Shown here: positions 23,501 through 38,500 of the stretch, piece by piece
How the letters are laid out: each line of letters opens with the position of its first letter
Numbering within the stretch: the stretch's first letter is position 1
From: Colius striatus
Taxonomy: Eukaryota > Chordata > Aves > Coliiformes > Coliidae
NCBI RefSeq assembly: GCF_028858725.1
Contig: NC_084769.1
Coordinates: 13,269,501 to 13,333,500, forward strand
Reading direction: 5' to 3'
DNA length: 64,000 nucleotides
Notes under the pieces: generated by a model
Told to the model about the DNA's origin: nothing
What the model saw: the letters and a program-made list of their open reading frames with translations, nothing else
Databases searched by the model: none
Position numbers and translations under genes: made by a program

Positions 23501-26500
23501 TACAGGGCAATTCTATTTTACCTGACAAAACTCCTGATCGTGTTAGAGAAAGCAGCCTTCCATTCTCATCTGTTTCTGGCTATCAAGCATTACAAGAGCG
23601 TGCTTCACTGAGCTGAAGAGAAATAAAACTTACATACATAAATTAACTGGCTTTCTTAAACTGTGTATTGAATCATTTTCTTTTTCGCTTTGCTAATTGA
23701 GGGGTAGAACAGATGGTGCAGGCTTAGTTTAAAGTGGCATCCATTAGAGTTACTTAAGCTGATGAATGGTTGTTCACTATAAGCATACATTTGCTCTCTA
23801 TACCATGTTTATTTTGGTTGAAATTTGGTGGAAGAAATCCTCATTTTAGAAATAATTATCATGCATGGTTATGGGTTGATATGATAATTTAGTAAGTGTA
23901 CTGAGTATTTAATGCACAGGAGGAAAAAAAGACTTCACCATCTGGGAAAGAAAGAGAGGCTCGTAAAGGGTTTCCAAGCAGCTGCTGTTAGCTGGTGAGT
24001 TTTAGGATGCTGAGGGTACAAGAGGATCAGTAATATATACATTGATTTAGCAGTTTAATCTCTGAAAACCTCTTTACCATGAACCTGTAATTGCTAACGA
24101 AAATGCATTAAATTAGTTTTGATGTTCAAAAGATAGGAGAAATAGATTATGGAGGAAGAGTGATCTTGAGATCTGGACTTGCTAGTAGAGCTTGTTCTTT
24201 GAATATATATGCCCATATTGTAAAAATCATCTTGGCAAAAACTGCTTCTGATGTTTCTTCTTGAGGGGAGAAGAGTTGCCTTAAGAAAGCCTAAAGACTC
24301 ATTGGGCTTGAACTGCATTTGCAGTGTGCACAGTCCTAGATTTTTAGGCTCCTATGCTGACATTCTCCTAATAGATGGGTTTTCCTGCCTTATGAAAGAG
24401 AAGAGTTTTGTCTCCGACGTATCCAATTTCCTGTAGGCAATGGTTTAAATTCCCAGTCCAGCTGATCAGTTGCTCTTTCTCTGGCCCTAGTAGCTGTGTC
24501 TCCCTTTCCAACACCTACTGCTCGGTGTGGCAGTTGGATCAAATTATTGTGCAGCTTTTACCTATTCGGTATCGGCAGTATGGAGAGAGCAAATCAGCAT
24601 TTTCTTGTGGCTTTTTCTTAACCCTTAAAAGATAACAATGACTGGTTGTAGCAGGAAGGATTGTCCTTTCCAGCTGGAATGAGAACAACTGTAGTGAAGT
24701 AATAATACTTTCTGGTTGTTTTATATACAATGTGTACGTACTACCAATTCCATAAAACTGGCAAATTTGCGAGCCTGGTTATCATGAAATCAAATATAAA
24801 TAGGGAAAATCTACAGGATCCCAAGGGAGTGTGAAGAGTGGAGACCCACTGTTGAAAGAAATAGGACAGAAGTTTATTTCTGTAGTGACACAGGCAATGT
24901 CTGTCTAACTTGGTGTCCTCTCTCTTGGTGGCCTGCAGTGGATGGTAGGAGATGAGCAGAAAAATGTAAATGACTCCCTTGCATGTCTTTCTGGCTTTTA
25001 GAGATTTAAGTCCCTGATTTCACTTTCTGACCAAGTTTATGTTGCATTCCCTAAAGATTGTAGTGTTGAGACTGACTCAGGCATGTTTTTTATTGCTTTT
25101 TTTCCTCTTTTTAGAGTGTTTTTTCTTGGGTGCTTGGTAGTGAGGCTGCCTCAGCATTGACAAAGCCAAACAAGCTTTCATTTGGGTCTGAGAGTCTGGT
25201 GAACACACAACAGAACAAACCATTGTGGTTACTAAATTGAGAGGATAAAGCTATTCCTTTAATGCTGGTGTAGTGTTTCAGTTGCAGCACTTCAGTGCTT
25301 GTCACCAGGGTTTATTCAGAGGCCTAACACAGTTTGCTACCTCTTGAGAAACCAGGGGTGTATTACTAGACTGCAGGCTGAGGGTCACAGCTGATGCATC
25401 GGTGGAAAAGGCAGATTATTGAGGATTTATTTCTGTGGGGATAAGGGTGTATTAATGCTATTGTACAGTGCCTTGTTGGGCCGTTCCATGGCATTTGTTG
25501 TACAGTTCTACTTGCCCGCCTACAAGAGAGGAATTCAAGCTGAACAGGTGCAGGGAAGGGCTAGTGTGGTGGTAGGAGATTGGACAGCCTGCCTAACCAG
25601 AGGAGACTAAAAGTTTGGCTTGTTTATTTTACAGTATGAAGACTGAGAGGGAATACGACTGCTGTCTATAAATACATCAGAGGGGTGGACATCAGGGAGG
25701 GGAAAGAACTACTAGATCTAAAGGGCAAGGTTAGCACAAGAATAAACGGGTATAAACTGACTGTGGGTAAATTTGAGCTGGATGTGAGATGGAAGTTGCT
25801 TACAGCAAGAATGTTGGAAGAATCTTGGAGAGGAATAGATGAGGACAAGACATCCCTTTGGTTTTAGGATAGATCTTGTGATGCTTTTGAATAGTTTGTA
25901 TACAGATAGACTAAGAGAATTATGCACAGTGCTAGAGAGATTTCATTTCAGCCTCTTGTCTGTAGAATAGGTGTGATACTGTGTCTGGAACTGCTCTGAC
26001 ATGTTGCATAAACACATATTTTAGAAAGCATACTGGTTGTAGTCCTCAAAATCTCTTGCATAGACCGTTCATGAGGTGCCTGAGGATCATGTGCCTGTTA
26101 CCTTTGGATTAGAATTAGCAGTCTCTCGTAGGCATCCAGCCTATGTGTGGTGCAGCTCCCTTTGTGTTTAAGAGATAGGAGGGTGAGTAGGGGAGAATCT
26201 GAGCTCCAGGTCTCTGATGACCAGACTCTGTGATGTGAGTTTCTATAAAGCTGCCTCATGTTTGTATCCTCTGTGTGGTCTGCTCTGTGCCCATAGCATT
26301 CAATGCAGGAGGGAAGGTGTGGATCACAGTGGAGACATGTAGTCTCTGATTTTCTCTGAGTGAACATTACCTCCCACAAATTGTTGCTTTCTCCTTAGAT
26401 CAGATCTATCTTTTTAACTAGATAAAACCTGCTGTGTTCCTCATTTGGCATGGCTTTTGTGCCAAATACGAAACTTTGAAACAAAGCAACATTTGAGTAT

Positions 26501-29500
26501 TGAAGAATCAGAGCAAAGAGTCCCAGTTATCAGAGCATGGAAAGCAAGATGACTTTTTATAGTGTGGCTGGGAGTTTAGCCAGAGCAGAGAATGTGTAGG
26601 ACTGAGCCCTGCATTAAGTGTGAGAAGAAAAAGCATTAGTAGGCATGATAATTTTCTACTTCCAAAAGTAGCATTCTGGAGAGAAGTTTGTGGAAACAAC
26701 AAAGAATTAGGTAGTAGGGCCCCATCCTGTCATATTCTTCTTGTGACTGGCTCTCCTCAGACATGCAGGAGGTGCACACAAGTGCAAAGGCTGCCAGAAT
26801 CTCTTTTGGGGTGTGGAAGCATTGTGAGGTTGACTGTGGTCTTATCACCTTGCCAGGGTAGGAGTGTTTGTGCCAGTCAGCTGGTGGCTGATAATAGCAA
26901 ATGGAAAATCTGAAATGGCTTCTACTCACTGCATTCTGAATTTATGCTGTTTGAGTAGTATCTGCATTTGCTGTGAATTGTATGTTGGAAATGAGCTGTT
27001 TCTACTAATTGTCTTTGTTCTTTGTATGTCTCTTAGAATTATATTCCATTAAAAGATGTCATGACTCTCCATTTGACTAGTGTCAAGTGACACAGTTGAG
27101 TGGAATTGGAAATCTTGCTGCAAATGGAGGCATTGTTGCTTGTGCAGTGACATGAAACAAATGTCTGCTTTTGACAGTTTAGGAGGATTTCATATCTCAC
27201 TCTTGGGAACTTAAATGAAGTGGATGCCACTTGTTTGGTGCTGTTTAAAGTTGAATGTTACAGACTTTTACTGATGTACACTCGTCACCAAAGTTGTCTG
27301 ATGGAGCCAGACCTACTAATAAGAACCCAGTTTCTGTAAGAACTTCATACTTATTGACAACTCCAACTTTTACACTAGAATGAAAGCCATGTGCCTGAGT
27401 TGGGGACAGAATCCTGTTTACTCATAGCTGATGGAGTTGGTCCTATTGCACCAACTTACCTAAACCAATACTCCTCAACAGAGAATGCTGTGGACAGAAT
27501 GATAGTTGGGCAGATGCTGGGATCCACTCTTAGCTTTTAAAATTAAGACTATATGGAGAAGATAGTTGTGTACATTGTTTAATTCTGACACATTCAGAGG
27601 AGTACTGTAGTGTTGTATCCCAAGGAGTGAAGGGGGCCATTGTGCTGCTTTTATGTGCATGGTTGAGCTACTTGGCCTCCAAAAGTAATGTCTCACAATG
27701 AATGAAAAGCTGAAACTGCACACAGGTCTTAAGGAGACACTTTCTCTTACAGATTGAAATATTTCTTTTGTCTAATACGTCTGTTTATGAAAGACTCCAC
27801 TAGTTCAAGTTGAGGTCTGAGCTTTCTCTTGCCTTTAAAGACTTCTGCTGCTTTCTTTGTATTACTCAGGCTTCATTCTCCATGCAATTTCTCCCATTTC
27901 CTTCTGGAATTTCCTGTTTGGGTAAGCTAGTTTACAGTTAATGAGCAGCTTTTCCCAAGCAGGAGGGCATGTGCAGATGAAAGTGTGGGGGTTCTTGTTT
28001 GGAAACTTGCACCTAGAGGTGGTATGATGGGAACTGACACTACAGATGGATGAATGGGAAGGCAGAAGCTGACATCTCAGGCCAAACGACAGTGCTTTGA
28101 AGGTGGAAAGAAAAAACATCAATGTGCAGAACTGCTAGAGGGGCGTGGGAGTGTGAAAAGAAGGTTCATCCTAGTCAAGGTAGCAGGATAAGGCAAGCCC
28201 CTCTAGAGCAGTAGTGGTATAAATGTGGTAGAGCTGGAATATTTGGGAAAGCTGGAAGGGAAAGGATATACAACAGAAAGGTGAGCTATGGAGAGCTGAG
28301 AATTTCTGGCTGTTTAGGACAAATGGTAAAGGCTGAATTTTAGGTCTGTATGAAGTTAGTGCAGTATTGGAGACTTAATACACTTTAAAAGTATCCTTCC
28401 AAGTTCCTAGGCAGGGAGAGGTCTTAATTGAGTATCAGGTACCACTGTGGGCTTTTTGCAGGTGTTTACCCTTGGTTGTGCTATCGCTGAGATGTCTGGG
28501 GCTGACGGTAATCAGTGGCTGTTCTACCAGCATCTTTCAAAGACTTTTATGGTGGCTGTTTGCAGGATAGTGCATAGGAATTGTAGCAGAAGAGTGTTCT
28601 GTAGCTGGGCAAACACTTAAGAACAAGAGTTGTTTACTTTTCTAGGTGGTAACTCTGTTACAAAATTAAATCATGTGAAAGGTGGTGTGAGGGTGGCTTG
28701 CTGACTGTTTTGTCTGTGGAAATCATTCTCATGACAGTAGTGATGTCTTCCAGCTAATATAAAGGTGGGAAATGAGGTGAAGAGAGAGTTCACTTAGAGA
28801 GGAGAGCCAGGACAAATTGCTGGAATCTGTGCTAGATACTCAGCGGGAGTACTCCAGACTCCCATGTGTTTTGTGTTTTCTTAAGTAGAATCCAAATGTA
28901 TAAAATTGTTTTGCAGGAGCATTTTGTACAATAATCCCAAGATGACTGGTCCAACATCAGTTCCGTTGAACTGGACACGAAGGGGTGGCTGGGGTGAGCC
29001 TGCTATTTTCCTGCTCCCAGCCAAAGGTGCATGTGGTACAGCTGCAGCCCTTAAATGGCTGAACAAAGGCTTTGATTTGGATGTGAGACATCTACTGAGA
29101 AAAGGTGGGGAGCTGTGTAAGTGGCCGTGTCTCAAAGAACTAGCTGCTGTGCAGGGTTACGCTGGAAGTTCAAAAGGCCTGGATGTAGGCTTTTGGGGAA
29201 TCTTGAGTGGGTGTGTGAGAGCTGGGAGCTGCTGATCTTGGGAAAGATGGGTCTGTGGATAAGGATGAGGGTGGAATGGACCCTACTTTCCGTATGGGCA
29301 GATGTCTAGTGGTGACTGTCATGTGGCAATCTGAGAAGAACGGGCAGGAGGACAGGTTCTGGTGTGCCTTTAATTGAGGTGAGGTAAGCACAGGCAAAGA
29401 CAAGAGACTGAGGGCAGGGCTTTGAGATGGTGTTCGTCTGGGTGGGAGGTGAGCCAGGAAAAACTTCTGGGAGGTCAAAGAGATGACTTGAGCCTGTTTA

Positions 29501-32500
29501 TCTTCCTTGTGTTTGTGTTGTAGCTATCAGTGGTTGTAGGTGACTGGCATTTTGAAGCTGGCAGGGTGGAAATGAAATGTGTTATTAGGAGTTGCTTTCC
29601 TGGGGTCAGAAAGGCACTTGTGTTAAGTGAAAGCAGCAGTTCTGATAAGTGAATGTATGTCAGAAAGCTGCCTTACAGTCAAATTTGGCTGAGCAGCAAC
29701 CAAAACAAAAATGCTCTAAATGCTGCCTTTTTAAATCAGGAAAGGTGTGGTAGGGTTGGGACAATGGTAAATGTGGTACTTAAATTAACAGCCAAATCCT
29801 GCTGCCATTAAAGTCAAACTCAACTGCCCCCCCGTGCTGCTTAAAGCATGCCCATGGTGATGGGATGTAGTTTAGAATGGACACCACAGCTGATGTAGGA
29901 AAAGTGGGGTTTTCTTGTTTTGATTTTTTTTTTTTTAGTTTTAACTCTTGAAATGCTTGTAATAGCAGCTAAACCTTTGTTACTCCTGTGCTTGTTAAAA
30001 TTCAAATGCAAATTTATCCTTATTATTTCTTGTGGATTTTTTATTGAGATATTCCTTTGAGACTAATCTAATAGCTAATTGCCAAGTAACTAATCTTGTT
30101 TACTCTTTTGTTACAGAGGTCAGAGTATGTGATTGAAATTTATCATTTTCTTACTCCTCCTGTTTGAGGCTTTTGTATCTGTGTTTTCTCATGACTTCTT
30201 TGTGATTTTAAAGTAAAAACACGTTGGTTCTCTTAATGTGGTAGTTTTTTTGCAGTCAAATGTGAATTTGTATACAATTTTGAGTTCTGTACCAGCTACT
30301 GTGGCATTGTGTGAATGCCTTTGGAAGGGGCTGTTTTGTGTAAAGCTGTTACGAAACAGAAGATGGAAAATAAAAACTCTTGGCTGATAACTGGTTTTTG
30401 GACTGCCACAGGAATTGACTGAGATCACCCCAAGTCCTCTCTGGTGGTTCACACTGTGGCTGAAGTGCTTTGTTTTCCAACTAGCAATCTCTGAGCCACA
30501 TGGAACTCGGATTATTATTTAGGGAGCTATAAAAAATAACTTGAAGGAAGTGAGGCTGTTGCCTGTGGGCTCACATTTGCTCTCTAGAGATCCACCTCCT
30601 TACTAGAAAGTATATAGGTGGCTGTACATTTCAGAAGCTTGAAAACTATTGCAGATGAGTCTTGAAGTGGGAGCGTAGTTTTCTGGCAGATGAGAAAAAT
30701 GCTTATATCTTTCTGCATTTTTACTGTGGTGTATGTGGTGTTTGTATCTGTAACAAAAAACAAGTTGTTGATCAGAATTCTTAGTTCCCATCTTCTTCCT
30801 TTATTTGATTTTAATATCTTAAATTAGATTAAGTCTTAACATTGTTCCAGAAGAAATGCTTTATTTACAGAAAATAATTGGTTTCACTGCAGGAGGAACT
30901 GGTTGGGATTTCATCTGCCTCTAAAAGTGTGTTATTGGTGCAAATAATGTAGGCTAAACAGGTCATGGTCTTTGCTGGCTGTGTTATTTAAAATAATGTA
31001 GCTTGATGATAGACACATAATGCTGTTCTCAATTTTTTCTCTCTTGTCCTTGCTGATTCTTTTGCCCTTCTCAGATCAGTGATGTGTGAAGGATGTTCCC
31101 TCTGCTTCCAGACAATGCTTGTTCTGACATCCTGTATTCTGCTCTTGCTTATTTTCAAGGAAATTCAGAATCTCATTTGACTTGAATAGCATCATTATAG
31201 TTATAAATGTCTCTGAGGACAGCAGCAGACTAACCAATGTTACAAGCTGGATTGTGATTTGGAATTAAGGCTTCAGTCATGAAGGAGTGAGTGTCCTTGT
31301 GCAGAACGTTATTTGCTTGGGTGCATGCTGGGTGATCAGTTTGGGTTACTGTTCTGAAGCAAATATGAGAGCTGAGAATGAGGTGTTTGGAAGAGCCCAT
31401 CAGCAGATACTTAGTTGTCCCAGGACCTTCAGCAGGATCCAGATTCCTGTGAGAACTTGAGGTGCATCTTGTTGCTTTGAATTGAGTACTGCATCTTGTC
31501 AGGGAGGGAGATAGAGTTGAACCCAGGTAAGGCTGAGAGGGATCCTTTGCCACAAGATCATCTTTCCTTTCTTGCTGACAGATTTCGGTATTTGTAGATG
31601 ACACACTTGAGCTGCATTTGGATATTGTTTTCATCTTTGTGTCTGTCTGTTTTGAATCTCTACTGTTCAGTGCTCCTTTTGGGAACAGTTGCATACCTGT
31701 GAGATGGATCTTATTTTTTCCTTTTATCTGGCATCAAAAGATTAAAAGGAAACTTGAAAAGAAACATACAGTCTTCATTTGACTTGCACAGCTAATTTTC
31801 TCCTTAATGCAGTGAGCTCCAACTTTCTGTTGAAAGTGAGTTTGTGCACATGCAGTTGGAATCTGCAAGGGGAGAGGCAGGGGCAGACAAATGTTCTGTT
31901 CCCAGGGAGATGTAGATGTCCTATTTTTTAATGCTCTTTTGTTAGTAATGAGAAACAAGTGATCTGTCTGCACTATGGACAATTGAGCCTCACATGTTAG
32001 TCTTTAATTTTGTAGGCCTGATGAGTCTTGGACTGTAGTGATGGCCCATGCCTCTTTCAGTGGGGGCTGTATTTGTCTAGAGTAATCAGGTTGAGGCATT
32101 TAGGGGACTCATTCAATGCAGGTAATGCTGTTTGCCTGGTGTCTAAAGCCTTCACTAGCACTAATCTGTGTATAAAACAGACTGGAAGTCCTGCTTGTTA
32201 GGAGGAAGCCCCTGCTTCTCCCCTGATCTTGCAAGATCTGATTTAGAAATATTTAATGCATGTTTTTTTTCTCTGCATATACTGTAAAGAGTTGGTTTGG
32301 AGATTCACGCTTCTGATTGACATAATGATACACATATCCTGGAAGTCTGTGATGCTAGATCAAAAGGAAATAAATGTATTTTGGAAGGATTAGTTTAATA
32401 TAAATCTTAAAATTGTGTAGTGCTTTTCATCCAAAAGGATATGGAATTATTTTTCAGACCAACAAAGTGGCTAAAGCCATTACTGAAGCATACTACTTTT

Positions 32501-35500
32501 ATCTGCTTGAACAATAAACTCGACACAAATGTGTTGCCTTCTCTCAGGAGAATTGGATTGCTTTAAATATTGATGCTGTGTTCTTGAGTCACCATCCATT
32601 AAGGCAGAGGTGGTATTTAGTTCCTAGTTCACAGATAAAGTGGCAAGGCAATTCTCCAGGGGAAATTTGGCAACATGTTAGTGAATTTTAGTACTCTTTG
32701 GCTTTTGTACTAGTCACTGGGCTGGCAATAAAGGATGGAGCAGATCTTGGAAGCTCAGCTCACAGCACATTGAATGGAGCTTCCAAAAGGGACATGGGAG
32801 AACAGCTTTCCTCCCTGACAGGCTTTCTCTCGTGGTTGTGCTGAGGGTAAGTCCTGCTGAGCCGCACTGAGCCTTGTCCCTGTTTCTATTGTGCTGGTAT
32901 TGATAGCCATGTGTCCTGTGGCAGGCAGGTGCCACAAGCCTATGGGAGCTAGGTTCCTACCTGATGTCCTACTCCCTTTAGAGGCAGGAGATTATTCTGA
33001 TTCTTGCTGGTAGCTAGATCAGTCCTTTGCTCTTAGATATATAATTCTCCAAACCATGTTAGCAGAAGGTTGTTGGTTTTATTTTTTTTGATAAAACAAT
33101 ATCCCAAAGGTAGACAGCCGGTTGGACTGTGCTTCACTCCTGTTTCCTTTGATTTGACTTTAACTTTTCCACTTGATGTTTCTGGAGCTACGGAAATCAG
33201 ACCTTGTGAGACTTGTATGGGAAGTGGTGCAAGGTATTTGCAGCATACCCTGCCTCCCTCTACTCCCTGAATGGAAAAGAAACTGTTCTAAAGACAGGAT
33301 ATTTGCCAAAATAGTACTAGAAACGTTCTTTCTCACTGTCTTCTGCTTCATGGAAGCCCTTCATTCTCCCTTGTTTGCTTCACTGGCAGTTGTATGAAGT
33401 AGCTTGACTTTTGGAGCACATTGTGGCTCTTTCTGCACTCTCTACTCACCACGGCCCTGGCAGCCCAAGGCTTTTGCTTACCAGGCAGATTTGGAGCTTC
33501 CTTGGCCTACTGTGGTGTGACTGAACCCAAGAGCCTGGTGTGTAATATTGGCACCTCTGTTTGGAAGGAGCGGTACAGAATGAGTGTTAGGAAAATGCTT
33601 ATACAAGACCTAGCGGGAGGGAGCCCTCCTCTGTCTGCTGAAGTAGGATGGCAAGCAAGGTGACTGTAGTGGAGAGGATATCCCTGGTTATTTTTCACAC
33701 TCTTCTTTTTCTGCTTTATGTTTGTATGAAGCTCTAAGTCACTCCCAAAACAATGTGGAGGCTGCTCCACAAATTCCTGTTGAAAAGGTTTCCTGCCTGT
33801 GTGGAAGAGAGGCTGAGGTGGGTTGCTAGCTTGCCTTGCCCCTTTAGATATAAGAACATGATTAATCTCTGCAGGTGGCTGTTGTGTATGTCTGAAGATT
33901 ACAAGTTAGAGACCATCTGTCTGGGTTGCTGAACTGTGAGCACAACTGAGTGGGAACTGTGTTTCTGTTGGTGTAAAGGTTTGCTGGGAAAGTAGGTGCC
34001 CTTTCAGGGATTAGCTGCAGGGGAGAAGGTGTTTTCTCTCAAGAAGGTGCTCTAGCTAATGCCACATGCAGATGCTTCTCGTTCCAGATTATTGATGACT
34101 AGTTCCCCCAGGTCTCAAGAAAGTTGTTTGAAGAAGGTAGAGCATTTTGGCAAGATTCAGTTGCTAGGTCTATTTGTTTAGCTCCTAAAACCACTGCAGT
34201 GGATTCACTCAGGAGCTCATGGGAAGGGCTGAGTTGCTGCTGAGCTGGCTGCCTTAGCAGCAGTTAATGGCAATTATGCCTCCAGTATTTTGGTCTCCTG
34301 GGAAATGGCTAGAGGGTAGAGCTTTGCCATTATCCCCTCTCTGAACATATTGCATAGTCTGTGTTTGAAAGAGGAAAATGTCTGTTGCTGATCTCTGATA
34401 GCCAACTAAGTACTGCTCCCAGTCTGACCTATAAAGGAGCTGTGTGTCTCATTTAATGTAAGAGAGTGATAATGAGTGGTTAATACTGATTCTGACTTGC
34501 TGCAAACCCTTCTTCCTCCTGAGGTGGTAATGACAAAATCCAAGTTTGCAAACCACAGATGTGCACCAAAACTAGGCATCTCTGTGTAGATGGTCAGAAT
34601 AGCAATGTGGTGTGTTTGCAGAGTGGCTGGTGAGATGAAGGTTTGGTTACTTTCCAGACACCAGCAGACTTCTTTTTTGTATTTCTCTCCTCCTTGTAGT
34701 GTTTAGGAGCAAAAAGGAGACACAGCCCTTGCTTGTGGGAGGTTGTGCTCTGTGTTAAAAGCAGCAAGAGAAGACACAATTCCATCAGCAGTGCAGAGTG
34801 ACCTGCTTGGAAATTTCTTGCCCGTTTTGTTCAGCTATGCACAGGGAAAGCTCTGGAGAGAATCTGCTGTAGCATTCAGAGATGACATGTGACTTTTTAA
34901 GAAACCTTAACCACTTGTTAAACTGTATTTTTCTCTGTGGTTTTAAGATTAATAGACATTGCAATAATGGGATGTGAGTACTGTGTTTTAAAATGTATGA
35001 CTAGCCTGTGGTAACTAATGTGATTTGGTGGTCTCTGGCCTTCATGATATTCAGGCTGTCCATAAAAGAAAATCTCCTGAGATAAGGATTTCGAATAAAG
35101 CTTTTCCTTCCAGGTAATTTGAGCTGTTAAACATCCTTACATGTATGAAGGGCAGTGAGTCTTTGCAAGGCCTGGAAGCACAGGTAGTGAACCTCATGGC
35201 TCGAGTCAGAAGAGACACAAAGCTTGTGCTTGGTGCAGAAACTAGGCTGTTACAGACTGAGGTTTAGCTGGCAGCTCTGCCACTGACAGTATGCAGTGTG
35301 CAAGTGTATAATGTCTTTCCTTCCTCATGAGTCTCTTCTCTGTTCTTTTGGGAAATTATTGTGCTTATTAAATTGAGGACACTGGTTGTGTAAGCCTTTT
35401 GTGGTGATTTGAAACTGGAGACTGATGTCAAGACCTCTGTAGTTGGGGGAGGATGTCTGACAAGATCAGCTTATTTCTTACTCCCTCCAGAGCCAGCAGC

Positions 35501-38500
35501 TAAGGATGATGTGTGAATGCTTCCTAGCATATACCTCACCTTGGGGTTTCATTCAATGGTGGATCTTAATTGCCTAGAGTGAAAACACTTTCCATATTGT
35601 AAGGTTTGGGAAATTGTGCAAAATCCTTTTTTGACGTGCTTTCATACTATTTAATTTAAACTTGTGTCTAATGAGCTAAAACACTACAAGCCTGAAGTGA
35701 ATTTTAATATTGGTTTGGATGGCCTGGGGACCATTTTGCAAGGTTTAGCTCACTTATAGTCTTGCATAAATGGATTCAACTTAATTGGGAAAGGGCCAGT
35801 CTGTGTGTTATTTGGGCTTTAGTACCAGGTCTTGCTGTGGCAAAGCAGCACAACGGAGTCACGCTGAGATGGAAACCAGAACAGAGAATACCGAATATGC
35901 TACTGTTGATTCCCTTTCCTGCAGGGTCCAGCATGTGTGGTCTGTGAAGATAGATGTATGGGTGATTAGAAATGTTCTGAATAGCCAAAAGTTTATTAAT
36001 ACCTATTGTTTGCTGTTGAATGAATGTCACAAGTATGAGGAGTTTTATTGGGTCTTGGAGCAGCTGAGCATTCGTATCTTCTGTGAGCAAGTGCTTCCCT
36101 AGTTTGTTCTTCCAAGAATTCTTATGATCTGCATGCTTCATACTTCTCACAACCGGGCCTAAAAGAAGTTTTATCAGATAGAAAATTCTATTTGTGTTTA
36201 TGTTTAAGTTGTGGTCATTGGTGTAAAGTTAGTTAAGAATCCTGCAAAGAAGGAGAGGATGAGTATGGTTTGGATTTTAGAGTAAGGTTCACCTTAGCCT
36301 TTGTATAGTCCATGGTTGTACATTAATCTTGAGTTAAGCCAGTGTTGGAAAGTTGTGTTAATCAGGATGTCAACCTTACCCTGGGGAGTAACTACTTCTA
36401 CTTGCCAGTGTAACTTAGGTCTGCAGTGAATTGCTAATAAGTCTATTGTCATTTTGCCTTCTATTGTTTATAACGGATGTTTACCAACTAGTAATGTGAC
36501 TTATTTTGCTGATGCTGTATTTCTAATGGCAAGGACAAAGTTTTGAGGCTTTGTTGGTATTGTAATATAAGGAATTTCAGGAAATGGTCAAATCCAATTT
36601 CTTGTTCACAGAGGACAACCAAATGTACCCGGTTGTCTTCTGTCAGACATTTATCCAACCTATGCTGAAAATACATCCTTTGAAGATTTCAGAGGCTCTT
36701 GAATTAGTCAGTTCCAATGCCCCTCTACTCTTTATGCTTAATTTCCTTCCTAGCTAATCTAAGAGGATTTCTCTTTATCTTCCTGGAGGATATGGGAAAA
36801 GTTTATCACCACCCGTGTTCAAGTCCATACTAGCAAAATCTCTTCAATGTAGTTGCCACAACTGCGTACTTGTCTGCCAAATGAGGCTAGAGTTTGTACT
36901 TTGCCCTGCAGTGTGTTGGCAGAGGTTTGTCTGTGCTGAGGCATCCTCATGTTCCCAGATCTGTCTTGATTCTGAGATAAGGGCATGCTGCTCTCTTCAT
37001 TCCAGAAAGGTGATAGGTAACTGAAGGGTAGAGAACCTTACTGGCCTGTTGATATGCCTCAAATGCAGAGGCCTTGCTCATGTCCCATTGGAAGTGTAGC
37101 ATTTTGATTATTGAAAGTCTCCTAAAGGAATCTTTAGCCATTTTATGATAGCTGTTCTGCTTTCCAGCTCCACTTCTGTAGCAGTGTCATAACAAAGAAG
37201 AGGTGGGGGGAGATGTGGGATGAAGCTTTAAAGGCATTGTTGTGGGCTGAGATACTTCTTGTAATCTCTAGAAAGGCACAGCATGTGGCAGGAAAAGAGC
37301 ACACTGGCAGATGGGGTGAGTGCAGCTACAGTCATACCAAGGAGACAGTGTTGTGAAGCATTTACCCTGTGGCAGACAAGTGGGTCACAATGTTGATTTA
37401 TCACCCTGGGTAGGAACTTGTACTGCGATCAAGAATGTGATGATACGAGTGAAAGGTATTTCTGGAGATGTTAGTGTTGATCTGTGTGCACAGAGAATTT
37501 TGTCCTTGGAGCCAGAGGCTCAAATCTGTCTCCTCTGGGTGAACTTGTTGCAGTTACAGTCTGGGAGGCAACGGCAGAGAATATAAATGGTCTTGGAGGC
37601 TTGTTCTTTTGGCTGCAGCAGAAGCGTCGTGGACATGTCGGATGGGCTGTACTTACCCTTGGTGCCCTCTGTGCTTATAAAGTGTCTTATAGTCATCTGA
37701 AGTACTTTGCAAAAGTGACTGGTGCTGTTAGTGATGCTTTGGTTTGTGGCTGTGTCTATTTAGCAGTCATAGTCTTTCCTGCCTATTCCATGGTGGAGCT
37801 GTCTGCTCTTCTTGGTTAGCTTTGCAGCCTGAGGAAGAGCACAGCTTGCATGTGCACTGCAGCACACTGCTGTGTTGAGGGAGGAGTGATGGCTTTTGGG
37901 TCTGCCCCTAAAGAAGTTCCCGAATTTCTGTTATGTGATCAGAAAACTAATTTGATTTGTGCTCTTCTTCTTTATCTTGGTGGGGAAAGAGAGCCACAGC
38001 ATGTCTGCTAGTGTTCTCTCCTGAGCATGGCATGTGCTGGGCTTGCTCTTTGCTCATCATGGTTGTGTTGTCAGCTACGTCCAGGGAGCTGTGGAGGTTT
38101 GAAGTTCCAAATCCTCCAGCTGTGGTCTGTCAGTGAATTACCAGCAGGCTCTTCTGTGGGACCTGTGTCACATAAACCTGCCTTGCCTTAGACTTAACCA
38201 AAACCCAGAGAACTGGAGGTGTGTGAAGCGCCATTGTAATAGGACCCTGATGGGAGGTTCAAGTATTGGATCCACTTGAACTGACCTTTAAGCTTTTACT
38301 GGATGGACATGGTAGCAAAATCATTCATTCAAGGCTGTTTAGGCAAGACATAACTTGTAGCAAAAATGAGCTAAAGGTTATGTTGTAAAAGTTTCTTTCT
38401 AGCAGTTGTTTTTGAGGCCATAGGATCCCCACCCCAGAGGGCTGAATTGAGGTCTCATCTGGTGTTGCTGCTTGACCCTTCCAAGATTTAGTGCAGTTTG